A stretch of 6,093 nucleotides of DNA from an uncultured Sphingobacteriia bacterium (GTDB lineage Bacteria; Bacteroidota; Bacteroidia; Chitinophagales; Chitinophagaceae). The position numbers were made by a program, and so were the translations under genes. Shown in pieces: positions 1 through 6,093 of the stretch (the first letter of the stretch is position 1; every line of letters starts with the position of its first letter). The notes beneath the pieces are model-generated. The model worked only from the letters and a program-made list of their open reading frames with translations. It was not told where the DNA came from and made no database searches. The stretch lies in NCBI GenBank assembly GCA_945957225.1, contig CAMFKK010000161.1, positions 1 through 6,093 of the forward strand, in the 5' to 3' direction.

Positions 1-1373
1 CCTTTTAGCTTTTCCCAACTATGTAAATCATAGCCAATTAATAATTGATGGTCTAAACTTCCAGTTTTAAAGTCAAAATTTAAATATGTATTAAAATTAT
101 CAATGTTCCAGTTTTGTTTACGCTGAACTACTTGCATTGAAACTAATGAATTGACTGGTTGATTATTGATGTCAGGTGCAAATGCATTGGTTGTTCTATG
201 TTCAAGTAAATCCTCTTCCCAGGTCTGTTTCATATAAGTTGCATTAAAACTAATAGCTTTGTTGAACTTATGCGTTAGTGTAGAAGTTGTAATAAATTCT
301 TTTGATTTGAAAAAATCATTTGGGGCACCTAAATTCAAACTTATGGGCGTGCTATTTAAATTTGTTACACCTGCTACAGCTCCAAATATGGGTTGACCAC
401 GATCTAAATTACCTACCATATTGCTAAATATCATTTCTACATTTATAGCTGTTTTTTCAGATAGAATATATGAGATTGATGGTGAAAAGAGAAAGGAATT
501 GTTTTTAACTAAATCACGGTAACTACCAGCTTCTTGATAAGCTCCATTAATTCTATATAATAGTGATTTTTCTTTATTTAATGGCCCTGTAAAGTCTAGT
601 GTTCCTCTAAGTGTATTAAAACTTCCTGCTGTAAAACTAATTTCCTTTCTCTCAACGGATAAAGGTTTTTTTGTTACCAAGTTTATGCTTCCGCCTGGAT
701 CAACGCTAGAAAATGTTGCACTTGCAGGTCCTTTAATTACTTCAATCCTTTCTATATTAGTAGTAAGAGGTTGTAAAAAATAAAACTGGCGTGTGCGCAT
801 TCCATTTATAATTTGTCCTTCTTCGTTTTGACTTATCCCTCTAATTGAGTATTGATTGTAAAAACTAGAAGGCACAACTCCTGAAACATTTTTTACAGCA
901 TCAGCCAACTGGAAAGATTGTCTATCTGCAATTAATTCCTTTGTTACAGTCCCTATTGATAATGGGATGTCTTTAACTAAGGCTGCAATTTTTGTAGCAC
1001 CAAAGGAATAATCACTATTATATTTTTTTGAGCTTCGGCCTATTACTTCAACTGTTTGTAAGTTGTTGATTTTTGAAATCAATTTAATTTTATAATCTAG
1101 TTTGTTGCTTTCTATATTTATAAGATCTGTATATAGTTCATACCCAATCATGCTAACCGATAAGGTATATACACCGGTTTCTATATTTGTAAATTTAAAA
1201 CTGCCATTTTCTTCCGATTTGATTGTTTTGTTAAATGCTTTATTCTTTAAAACAATTGTTGCAGAACCTATTAATTCATTTGATTCCGATTGAATAAACC
1301 CAGAAAAGTTTACTTGTGCAAACACTATGTTTGCTAAAAAACTAAGCATCATTGTGCCAATAAAATGTTTCAT
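1..1373 (-). CDS. TonB-dependent siderophore-type outer-membrane receptor (partial, C-terminus off the left edge)
   Basis: I translated this frame by hand from ATG 1373-1371. It stays open for 457 codons and runs off the window with no stop, so a TonB receptor of normal length would lack roughly its last 300 residues here. Residues 1-19 (MKHFIGTMMLSFLANIVFA) look like a signal peptide with cleavage before Gln20. Residues about 21-100 form a carboxypeptidase-regulatory-like beta-sandwich (GSFKFTNIETGVYTLSVSMIGY), common in Bacteroidota receptors. A TonB-box-like stretch LQTVEVIG is at 105-112. The plug covers about 125-235, with IRGI (177-180), the IERIEVIKGPASA segment (207-219) and PGGSINLVTKKP (226-237), a hallmark of siderophore receptors of the FhuA/FepA kind. 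Barrel strands follow. The role is TonB/ExbBD-driven uptake across the outer membrane; the ligand cannot be read from sequence. Its ATG overlaps the preceding permease stop (TAATG), so it belongs to the transporter operon. Confidence 0.95.
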   Translation of the reverse strand, partial: MKHFIGTMMLSFLANIVFAQVNFSGFIQSESNELIGSATIVLKNKAFNKTIKSEENGSFKFTNIETGVYTLSVSMIGYELYTDLINIESNKLDYKIKLISKINNLQTVEVIGRSSKKYNSDYSFGATKIAALVKDIPLSIGTVTKELIADRQSFQLADAVKNVSGVVPSSFYNQYSIRGISQNEEGQIINGMRTRQFYFLQPLTTNIERIEVIKGPASATFSSVDPGGSINLVTKKPLSVERKEISFTAGSFNTLRGTLDFTGPLNKEKSLLYRINGAYQEAGSYRDLVKNNSFLFSPSISYILSEKTAINVEMIFSNMVGNLDRGQPIFGAVAGVTNLNSTPISLNLGAPNDFFKSKEFITTSTLTHKFNKAISFNATYMKQTWEEDLLEHRTTNAFAPDINNQPVNSLVSMQVVQRKQNWNIDNFNTYLNFDFKTGSLDHQLLIGYDLHSWEKLK

Positions 1374-2776
1374 TATTCTTTTTTGTTTTTGCGTGATTTT
1401 AAATTTAAAAATGTCAAAACAGTTAATAATACTATTATAAAAAATATGGGAATTAAATATTTTGCAAACCTTATTTCTGTTTTTGCTATGTTGTATTTTG
1501 GTAGGTTTGCAAAATCAGATTTAGTAAAATGAGGTTTAAGTAAATTGTTTTCAAAAATGTATTTTAATTTATTTTGCCTGTAGTTTATTGTTGACAATTC
1601 AAATTGCAGTTGTTGTTCTAAACTAGTGTTGCTGATGGTTGTAAAAGAACGCATTACACCACCAATGGGATTTATCCAAAAACATTTTTCTTCTGAAATC
1701 ATTTGTGATTTTGAATTGTTTGCAATAGTATTTTGCAATTCCTTTTCCTTATTAATTATTTGAATTAGGGAACTATAACTTTTTATATTATTTGTATCAA
1801 GTTTGGATGAATCTTTCAGAAGTTCTGGATAGATTGCAAACAAATATTTACTATGTTCTTCTTTTGATTTTTCCCAAGCTTTTGAAGTGAAATCTCTAAA
1901 TGCTGTAATTTCTGTGGTATTAACTGCAGGATATTGATAATTAAACCAAGTATTTAATAATCCAGGAATAGCAACTAGCCATAAAATCCAAAGTCCAGCT
2001 AGCGAAATTGCATTTATTAATGAATTGAATTGAAGACCTTGAATGAATAATACTATTATTAGCCAGAATATGGTGTATAAAAAAGCTATGAACCACCATT
2101 GTAAAAAATCTTTGATTGAAAATCCATTAAGAGAGGATAGTAAGAAAAGTGAAATTATTCCCGTTATTAGAATTGGTATTAAAGATATAAGCCAACGTAC
2201 TAAAATTCTATACCATAAAACTTTTTTTAGTGAGTTTGCCTGAATGTTTAATAAAGGAGTTATTCCTTTTTCTTTATCAGATGATTGAACATTATAAGTT
2301 ATTGCTAACAATAAAAGGGGAAAAAGATAGACAATAAAAAATGCTAGATCCAGATTACCTGCAAATAATTGTTCTGGATTTTTAAATTCTGTATAATTAT
2401 TTTTAAAAATATTGGTATAAAAATGTCCACTAATAACAGGTGTATATATATCACTTTGTCCAATGCTTAAGATGCATAAAGGAGATATTTTATTGACTAC
2501 AACATCTTGTAATTTCCATTCAAGAAAAAATGGTTCTTCAATACTAGATTTTTTTGTATTTGATTGATCTAAAGTATCAAATGTGGCTTTTAATGAATGA
2601 TAGTTTCGGTTTTTCTTGATGATGGCACTGTCTAAAGATGTGATTTGATACTTGTAAATAGTATTACCTTGTTCTAAGCAAAAAATCCCAATACCTGTAA
2701 AAACAAGTAAAGCTATAATCAAACCTTTACTTCGAATCATTTGTTTCCATTCGTAGAAATAAATAGTCTTTAACAT
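1373..2776 (-). CDS. ABC-2 type permease, DUF3526-like, second of the pair
   Basis: This 467-residue integral membrane protein starts at ATG 2776-2774, one base after the upstream permease stop. Visible hydrophobic segments lie at about 19-35, 143-163, 190-213, 225-248, 253-275 and 438-458. Two long hydrophilic stretches (about 36-140 and 276-435) separate the first and last segments from the core. The layout of one N-terminal helix, a large loop, a helix bundle ending in a cytoplasmic-looking SSDKEKG turn (165-171), then a second large loop and a final helix is that of DUF3526 ABC-2 permeases. The INP..G..RSF stretch near 368-378 corresponds to the NPF.AIRN stretch of its partner. It lacks the partner's NPHxxxHYG motif, so I infer it forms an asymmetric heterodimer with it, powered by the ATPase encoded upstream. 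The C-terminal tail is Lys-rich (KSRKNKKE). The substrate and the direction of transport are unknown. Confidence 0.88.
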   Translation of the reverse strand: MLKTIYFYEWKQMIRSKGLIIALLVFTGIGIFCLEQGNTIYKYQITSLDSAIIKKNRNYHSLKATFDTLDQSNTKKSSIEEPFFLEWKLQDVVVNKISPLCILSIGQSDIYTPVISGHFYTNIFKNNYTEFKNPEQLFAGNLDLAFFIVYLFPLLLLAITYNVQSSDKEKGITPLLNIQANSLKKVLWYRILVRWLISLIPILITGIISLFLLSSLNGFSIKDFLQWWFIAFLYTIFWLIIVLFIQGLQFNSLINAISLAGLWILWLVAIPGLLNTWFNYQYPAVNTTEITAFRDFTSKAWEKSKEEHSKYLFAIYPELLKDSSKLDTNNIKSYSSLIQIINKEKELQNTIANNSKSQMISEEKCFWINPIGGVMRSFTTISNTSLEQQLQFELSTINYRQNKLKYIFENNLLKPHFTKSDFANLPKYNIAKTEIRFAKYLIPIFFIIVLLTVLTFLNLKSRKNKKE

Positions 2777-2777
2777 A

Positions 2778-4220
2778 TTATAATACAGTTAATTTATTAG
2801 TAGTAAGGGTAACACTGATTATTAATAGAATGATCCAAAAAAACATAGCTGACAGTTCAATGCTATTTGATTTTAAATTTTTCATAAGTGGTATTGAAGG
2901 ATAGGAAAAATCCTTTACTGTTTCCCAATATTTTGCATCTACCTTCCATTCCCAGTCTCCTGTTTTACTGCCCCCATAGGCCATTTTATCATTTAAATTT
3001 TTAATGAGGTAACGTCTGTATTGTTCTGCTTCAAATAATAATTCTAAATGACTTGAAAAATCGCTTTGACTAATTCCCATTGAAATATTTCTAATTGCCA
3101 AAAATGGATTGACAAATGATGCATACTTACTTATACTATTCTGTTTTATTATGGTTTCATGTACTCGTTTAAAATGTTTATCATAAACTAGGTTAGCATA
3201 ATCTTCATCTGCCTGCATTACAAGACCATCTACATTTACAGGCAATACTGCATACACATCTTTAACTTTATTGGTATCTATTTTATAATATGCTATTATT
3301 GAATCCATAAATTTTTTTGCACGCTCATCTTCTGGATTATGACCATCTATTCCTTTCTCTCGGTCCTCTCTAAGTGCTTTATTAAAAACCGATTTGTGCT
3401 CCATTGGGTATATACTAACACCAGCACTAGCGGTTATTTTTGGCATTACAATCATTAATGTAATCCAACATGATAGTTGAATTACTAAAGAGGTATTGCT
3501 TTTTTTAATCCAGGCACTTGTCAATACACTTAGGCCAGTTAATATAAAAAAGTAGACTACATAGCTTAAAAACCAAATCACAATTCTTGTTAAATCAAAG
3601 GATCCTATACCTTTTATAAAAACTAAATAAACAAGTAGTTGAATAACAAGTCCAACAACTGCTAAACAAAGAATGATTGTAAATAATGAAAAAATCTTTC
3701 CCCAGATATAGTTACTAAGACTAATGCCTTGTGCTGATAAAAGTTTTAGATTTTGATTTTCTCTATCTGAACAGATTGAGTTAAAGCATAACAAAATAAT
3801 GAACAGTGGTATTAATACTTGAAGCATCCAAGCAAAACTCATATCACCAAATCTGCTTAATTCGGTTTTATCCGCTGCTGGACTAAATGTAATTTCATTT
3901 TGAGCATGAGCTTCTAAACGCAAAATAGACCCTGCAAATGAACGAATTCCATTATCTAAAAGATGCATTTCATTTACAGGTTGAAATATATAATGCCCAT
4001 AATGTGCACTGTTATGTGGATTTTGTGGACCTTGATTTAGCCACGCTTCACGCACAGAATTTTTTGCTTTTTCAAAACTTTGCATTTTTGTTTTATAAGC
4101 CACTACACTATTAAATGCTACAATTAGATATAATAGGATTAGTATAGGAGCAAGTACTTGCAAATGTTTTTGTCTAAAAGCGTTGGTAAACGTTTGTTTA
4201 AAGATTGATTTCATCATCAT
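2778..4220 (-). CDS. ABC-2 type permease, DUF3526 family, first of the pair
   Basis: The frame extends back to a TTG at 4238-4236, but that would overlap the ATPase gene by 14 bases. I prefer the ATG at 4220-4218, four bases after the ATPase stop, the first of three consecutive ATGs; the third (4214) is equally possible. From 4220 the protein has 480 residues. Hydrophobic segments lie at about 21-40, 129-147, 177-203, 213-236, 243-262 and 455-472. The first large extracytoplasmic loop carries NPHNSAHYGHYIFQP (67-81), LDNGIRSFAGS (88-98) and RLEAHAQNE (101-109). After the second helix comes SDRENQNLKLLSAQG (151-165). As I remember the family, this order (NPHxxxHYG, then LEAHxQN, then DREnxxLkLLxxQG) is typical of DUF3526 ABC-2 permeases. 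Another family-like stretch is NPFLAIRNISMGIS (371-384). His residues in the outer loop could bind a ligand or metal, which is speculation. It acts in the inner membrane with the adjacent ATPase and second permease. Confidence 0.9.
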   Translation of the reverse strand: MMMKSIFKQTFTNAFRQKHLQVLAPILILLYLIVAFNSVVAYKTKMQSFEKAKNSVREAWLNQGPQNPHNSAHYGHYIFQPVNEMHLLDNGIRSFAGSILRLEAHAQNEITFSPAADKTELSRFGDMSFAWMLQVLIPLFIILLCFNSICSDRENQNLKLLSAQGISLSNYIWGKIFSLFTIILCLAVVGLVIQLLVYLVFIKGIGSFDLTRIVIWFLSYVVYFFILTGLSVLTSAWIKKSNTSLVIQLSCWITLMIVMPKITASAGVSIYPMEHKSVFNKALREDREKGIDGHNPEDERAKKFMDSIIAYYKIDTNKVKDVYAVLPVNVDGLVMQADEDYANLVYDKHFKRVHETIIKQNSISKYASFVNPFLAIRNISMGISQSDFSSHLELLFEAEQYRRYLIKNLNDKMAYGGSKTGDWEWKVDAKYWETVKDFSYPSIPLMKNLKSNSIELSAMFFWIILLIISVTLTTNKLTVL

Positions 4221-4224
4221 TTCT

Positions 4225-4926
4225 TTAGATTGTTTCAAGATACAATTGCTGTAATGCTGTAGCAGTTATTTCATTTGTATTGAGTGTATGAACAAGTTCA
4301 CCTTGCTTCATGATACCAATTTTTGTACCCACATTTACTGCATTAAAAATATCGTGTGTTGCCATTAATATTGTTTTGCCTTCAGCGGCTAAATTTTTGC
4401 AAATAGAGGTAAATTCTGATGTTGCTTTTGGGTCTAGTCCGCTTGTTGGCTCGTCCATCAAAATCAAATCTGCATTTTTTGCTAAAGCAATTGCAATACC
4501 TACTTTTTGTCGCATACCCTTACTGAATATAGAAAGTCTCTTATGATGTGCTTCTGATTGTAAGCCCGCTTTGGTTAAATTTTCAGCTAGTTTTTCTTTA
4601 CTATACTTAAATCCAGCTATAGCACTAAAAAAGTCCAAATTCTCTATCGCAGTTAGATTGCCATAGAGTTGTACAACTTCAGGTATATAAGCAACATATT
4701 TTTTTGTGGATGAATCATTTGTCTTTACTTCAATGTTATTGATAGTGGCTTTTCCACTTGTTGCTTCGGTAAATCCTAGGAATAGATTAATGGTTGTGGT
4801 TTTTCCGGCACCATTCTGTCCGAGAAGGCAAAAGATTTCACCTTTTTCAATTGATAAATTCAGGTTGCTAAGTGCAGCTGTACCATTGTACTGCTTACTA
4901 AGCTGGATGGCTTGTAATACTGGCAT
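4225..4926 (-). CDS. ABC transporter ATP-binding protein (ABC-2/Nos-type exporter ATPase)
   Basis: From ATG 4926-4924 this is a 233-residue nucleotide-binding subunit, close to the usual length of CcmA/NosF-like ATPases. It shows Walker A GQNGAGKTT (36-44), a Q-loop region YIPEVVQLYGNLTAIENL with Glu where many families have Gln (about residue 83), signature FSKGMRQK (134-141), Walker B LILMDEP (154-160), D-loop SGLD (162-165) and switch His in ATHD (H191). All catalytic elements are present, so it should hydrolyse ATP to drive the two permeases encoded next. The open frame continues to a TTG at 4956-4954, immediately after an in-frame TGA. I reject that start because MPVLQAIQLSKQYNG is where these proteins normally begin and the ten extra residues are uncharacteristic. 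No periplasmic binding protein gene is adjacent, which with the ABC-2 permeases argues for export or energised movement rather than classical import. Confidence 0.95.
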   Translation of the reverse strand: MPVLQAIQLSKQYNGTAALSNLNLSIEKGEIFCLLGQNGAGKTTTINLFLGFTEATSGKATINNIEVKTNDSSTKKYVAYIPEVVQLYGNLTAIENLDFFSAIAGFKYSKEKLAENLTKAGLQSEAHHKRLSIFSKGMRQKVGIAIALAKNADLILMDEPTSGLDPKATSEFTSICKNLAAEGKTILMATHDIFNAVNVGTKIGIMKQGELVHTLNTNEITATALQQLYLETI

Positions 4927-4967
4927 ATATAGGTGTTTTAATGATTGTTTTTTCAATCACAGGATAT

Positions 4968-4985
4968 TGATAGTAATAACTATCA
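4968..4985. promoter_or_regulatory. Perfect inverted repeat in the gap between the small Cys/His gene and the ATPase gene
   Basis: TGATAGT and ACTATCA form a perfect 7-base dyad around a 4-base centre (AATA on the plus strand, TATT on the transcribed strand). It sits in the 74-base gap 4927-5000. In RNA it would make a small AT-rich hairpin ending 41 bases before the ATPase ATG. There is no T-run after the stem in the direction of transcription, so it is not a standard terminator. It could be an operator for a dimeric repressor, or an RNA element that sets the relative expression of the small gene and the transporter. I cannot choose between these. It shares GATA/TATC edges with Fur-type boxes, but the spacing is wrong for the consensus. 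Confidence 0.4.
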
Positions 4986-5000
4986 CTAAAAAAGGGATTA

Positions 5001-5363
5001 TTAGACTAGAGCTGGAGGTCCCCTGTCAAGAATACGCAAGGGTGAGATAGTCAGATATGAATACCTGGGAGTAGAAATTAATAAAGAGAATTCAAATGTT
5101 GGATCTTCATATACCAACATTTCTAATTCAGTATATACTGAATAATGATGGGAACATATAGCACAATTTGAGTCTATGATGTTAGAAACACATGATGAAA
5201 GTTTTTTAGCTTCTTTTGTTTTAGTAGTTGAGGCGCTAGTATTAAAACAGTGGTGATGCCAAAATTGTACTGGGGTTGCTATAAATATGTATAATGCAAG
5301 AAGTGTTGCACTTATGCACTTTCTGAGTTGGTTTATTGTATGTAAATTAAATTGCAACAACAT
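5001..5363 (-). CDS. Small Cys/His-rich membrane-anchored or secreted protein (DUF2946-like)
   Basis: This 120-residue protein has a basic N-terminus and one hydrophobic segment at about 17-31 (CISATLLALYIFIAT), acting as a signal anchor or signal peptide. HHHC follows at 36-39, a Thr/Lys-rich linker at 42-55, and then Cys58, C67-x2-C70 with HH at 72-73. The C-terminus ends in LDRGPPALV. This arrangement (N-terminal helix, His cluster, CxxC, terminal R-x-PP) is what I recall of DUF2946 proteins and similar short Bacteroidota proteins near TonB-dependent receptors. The resemblance is by pattern, not by a search. The Cys and His residues would face the periplasm and could bind a metal such as copper, which is inference. 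The ATG at 5363-5361 lies two bases after a promoter -7 box, so the mRNA may be leaderless. It precedes the ATPase gene by 74 bases and probably opens the operon. The same-strand reading and the promoter support a real gene. Confidence 0.78.
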   Translation of the reverse strand: MLLQFNLHTINQLRKCISATLLALYIFIATPVQFWHHHCFNTSASTTKTKEAKKLSSCVSNIIDSNCAICSHHYSVYTELEMLVYEDPTFEFSLLISTPRYSYLTISPLRILDRGPPALV

Positions 5364-5365
5364 TG

Positions 5366-5396
5366 CAAATGTATTCTTTAAAATGGATTTGCCAAA
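5366..5396 (-). promoter_or_regulatory. Bacteroidota-type promoter for the small gene and transporter operon
   Basis: On the minus strand, TTTG (5396-5393) is followed by 19 bases and then TACATTTG (5373-5366). This matches the known Bacteroidota sigma-ABfr pattern of a -33 TTTG/TTG and a -7 TAnnTTTG with about 17-23 bases between. The -7 box ends two bases before the ATG of the small Cys/His gene, so transcription should begin at or very near the start codon. The -33 TTTG lies inside a short dyad ATTTG-C-CAAAT (plus strand 5387-5397), which could be an operator half-covering the promoter. No Shine-Dalgarno sequence can fit between the promoter and the ATG. The upstream region is almost entirely A and T. 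Confidence 0.65.
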
Positions 5397-5568
5397 TTCA
5401 ATAGTAAAGAGATATATAATAAAAATTTATATTTTTTGCCTTTGTTTTAATTTAAAATTAGGCTAGATTGAAATGTAGTATCCTATAAAAAAGAAAATAA
5501 TATAATTTGTAAGTTGTTGAAAATAAATAAAAAACTATTTTCTTAAACTTTAAATTAAACATTCGATA

Positions 5569-6093
5569 TCATTTAGGCCTTTTCTTTTTTAAGTCCCTTG
5601 CCATTTCTATACTGTGTTTTAAAGAATTGATATTGTTCCAATCACTATGAGAAACAATGATAAATGACGGGTTGGCAAATTTTTTCTGAACATTTAAAAG
5701 AGTTGTTTCATATGCTTTTGGATTTCCATCACCTAAGAAACCCAAATTTTCTGCGTCTGCACCCTTGATTAAACATCCACCATACAATATTTTTTCCTTG
5801 CTAAACCAGACAACTATATTGTCTGCAGTATGCCCTTCTCCTGGGTAATAAGTTTCAAAGCGGTATTGATCAAAATGGAAAACGGTATCCTTGGCAATTA
5901 AGAATTCGGCTCTTTTAGCATTTTCTTTTTTGCTCAATTGGTCGGTTAGGAAAGTTGTGTATGTTGGAATTCCTTGACGCTTATAATATTCTAGCCCCGC
6001 AGTTCTATCTCCATGCCAATGTGTTGCCAAACAAAATATAACAGATTTCTGATGCCTACTTTTAATGCTATCAAGCAGTGGTTGAAACTGTGT
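5569..6093 (-). CDS. bla: Subclass B1 metallo-beta-lactamase, BlaB-like (partial, N-terminus off the right edge)
   Basis: The frame is open from the window edge for 174 codons to TGA at 5571-5569. A start at 6030 would be a TTG inside the conserved core, so the real start lies outside, with about 70 residues including the signal peptide missing. Numbering from the edge, HWHGDR (25-30) supplies standard ligands H116, H118 and D120. GEGHTADN gives H196 (residue 88), YGGCLIK gives C221 (107) and the substrate-binding Lys (110), GDGN gives the conserved Asn (124), and VSHSDW gives H263 (149). All six zinc ligands of a di-zinc B1 enzyme are present. The blocks YYPGxGHTADNxVVWF.KEK and GGC.IK.AD match what I recall of BlaB-type enzymes of Elizabethkingia and relatives, while HWHGD is as in CfiA. 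It is predicted to be periplasmic and to hydrolyse penicillins, cephalosporins and carbapenems. Plain MBL-fold hydrolases lack C221 in this setting. A 205-base gap separates it from the next operon. Confidence 0.93.
   Translation of the reverse strand, partial: TQFQPLLDSIKSRHQKSVIFCLATHWHGDRTAGLEYYKRQGIPTYTTFLTDQLSKKENAKRAEFLIAKDTVFHFDQYRFETYYPGEGHTADNIVVWFSKEKILYGGCLIKGADAENLGFLGDGNPKAYETTLLNVQKKFANPSFIIVSHSDWNNINSLKHSIEMARDLKKKRPK

Noticed and set aside
1102..1293. Plus-strand open frame of 63 codons
   Set aside because: It lies antisense inside the TonB receptor signal/regulatory-domain region, has no recognisable domain, and the minus-strand frame is clearly coding.
2043..2243. Plus-strand open frame of 66 codons
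   Set aside because: It is antisense to membrane helices of the second permease; such frames arise from the codon bias of hydrophobic segments.
4310..4546. Plus-strand open frame of 78 codons
   Set aside because: It is a shadow of the ATPase Walker B and signature region and resembles no protein.
4968..4985. Dyad as a Fur box
   Set aside because: The 7-4-7 spacing and the GATAGT half-site do not fit the Fur consensus of 7-1-7 or three GATAAT hexamers. It is kept only as an unassigned dyad.
4706..5050. Plus-strand open frame of 114 codons
   Set aside because: It is mostly antisense to the ATPase N-terminal half and runs into the 3' end of the small Cys/His gene. No motif or promoter supports it.
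5519..5542. GAAAATA/TATTTTC inverted repeat as terminator of the beta-lactamase gene
   Set aside because: The stem contains only one G:C pair, the loop is 10 bases, and no clear T-run follows. In such AT-rich DNA this is likely to be chance.
5569..6030. Metallo-beta-lactamase read as a complete 153-residue protein
   Set aside because: Codon 6030-6028 is TTG in the middle of the conserved core just before the zinc motif, and the frame stays open to the window edge. The gene is simply cut by the window.
1..6093. Insertion sequences, CRISPR arrays, tRNA or rRNA genes, integron sites
   Set aside because: I found no repeat array, transposase-like frame, terminal repeats or RNA-gene motifs on either strand.

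Overview
The window looks like a piece of a Bacteroidota chromosome. It is strongly AT-rich. It has a near-perfect Bacteroidota promoter (TTTG, 19 bases, TACATTTG), little sign of Shine-Dalgarno sequences, a TonB-dependent receptor with an N-terminal carboxypeptidase-regulatory-like domain, and a BlaB-like subclass B1 metallo-beta-lactamase. The genus cannot be fixed from this sequence. All six supported genes lie on the minus strand, so transcription runs from right to left. Both end genes are cut by the window edges.

Reading in the direction of transcription: (1) at 6093-5569 is the C-terminal part (174 codons) of a subclass B1 metallo-beta-lactamase with all six zinc ligands in place. (2) A 205-base AT-rich spacer (5364-5568) carries the promoter for the next unit. 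(3) At 5363-5001 is a 120-residue Cys/His-rich protein with one N-terminal membrane segment or signal, a CxxC motif followed by HH, and a RGPP C-terminus, resembling DUF2946-type proteins. (4) A short gap with an 18-base perfect dyad follows. (5) At 4926-4225 is an ABC ATPase, and at 4220-2778 and 2776-1373 are two different ABC-2 permeases of the DUF3526 type. (6) From 1373 to beyond the left edge is a siderophore-type (FhuA-like) TonB-dependent outer-membrane receptor.

The ATPase, the permeases and the receptor are tightly packed: 4 bases, 1 base, then a TAATG stop/start overlap. They are almost certainly co-transcribed and probably translationally coupled. The small Cys/His protein, just downstream of the promoter, probably begins the same operon. 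The unit therefore combines an inner-membrane ABC-2 machine with an outer-membrane TonB-dependent receptor. The economical reading is a metal or metallophore (or other small ligand) trafficking system in which one transcript makes both the cytoplasmic-membrane and outer-membrane parts. The substrate is not revealed by the sequence. The metallo-beta-lactamase is a separate unit, probably resident.

The most interesting points are the receptor/DUF3526-transporter/Cys-His-protein operon of unknown substrate, the promoter that abuts the start codon (leaderless mRNA), and the apparently intact carbapenemase-type enzyme. The two longest-frame starts of the ATPase and first permease are TTG codons and should be moved to downstream ATGs.
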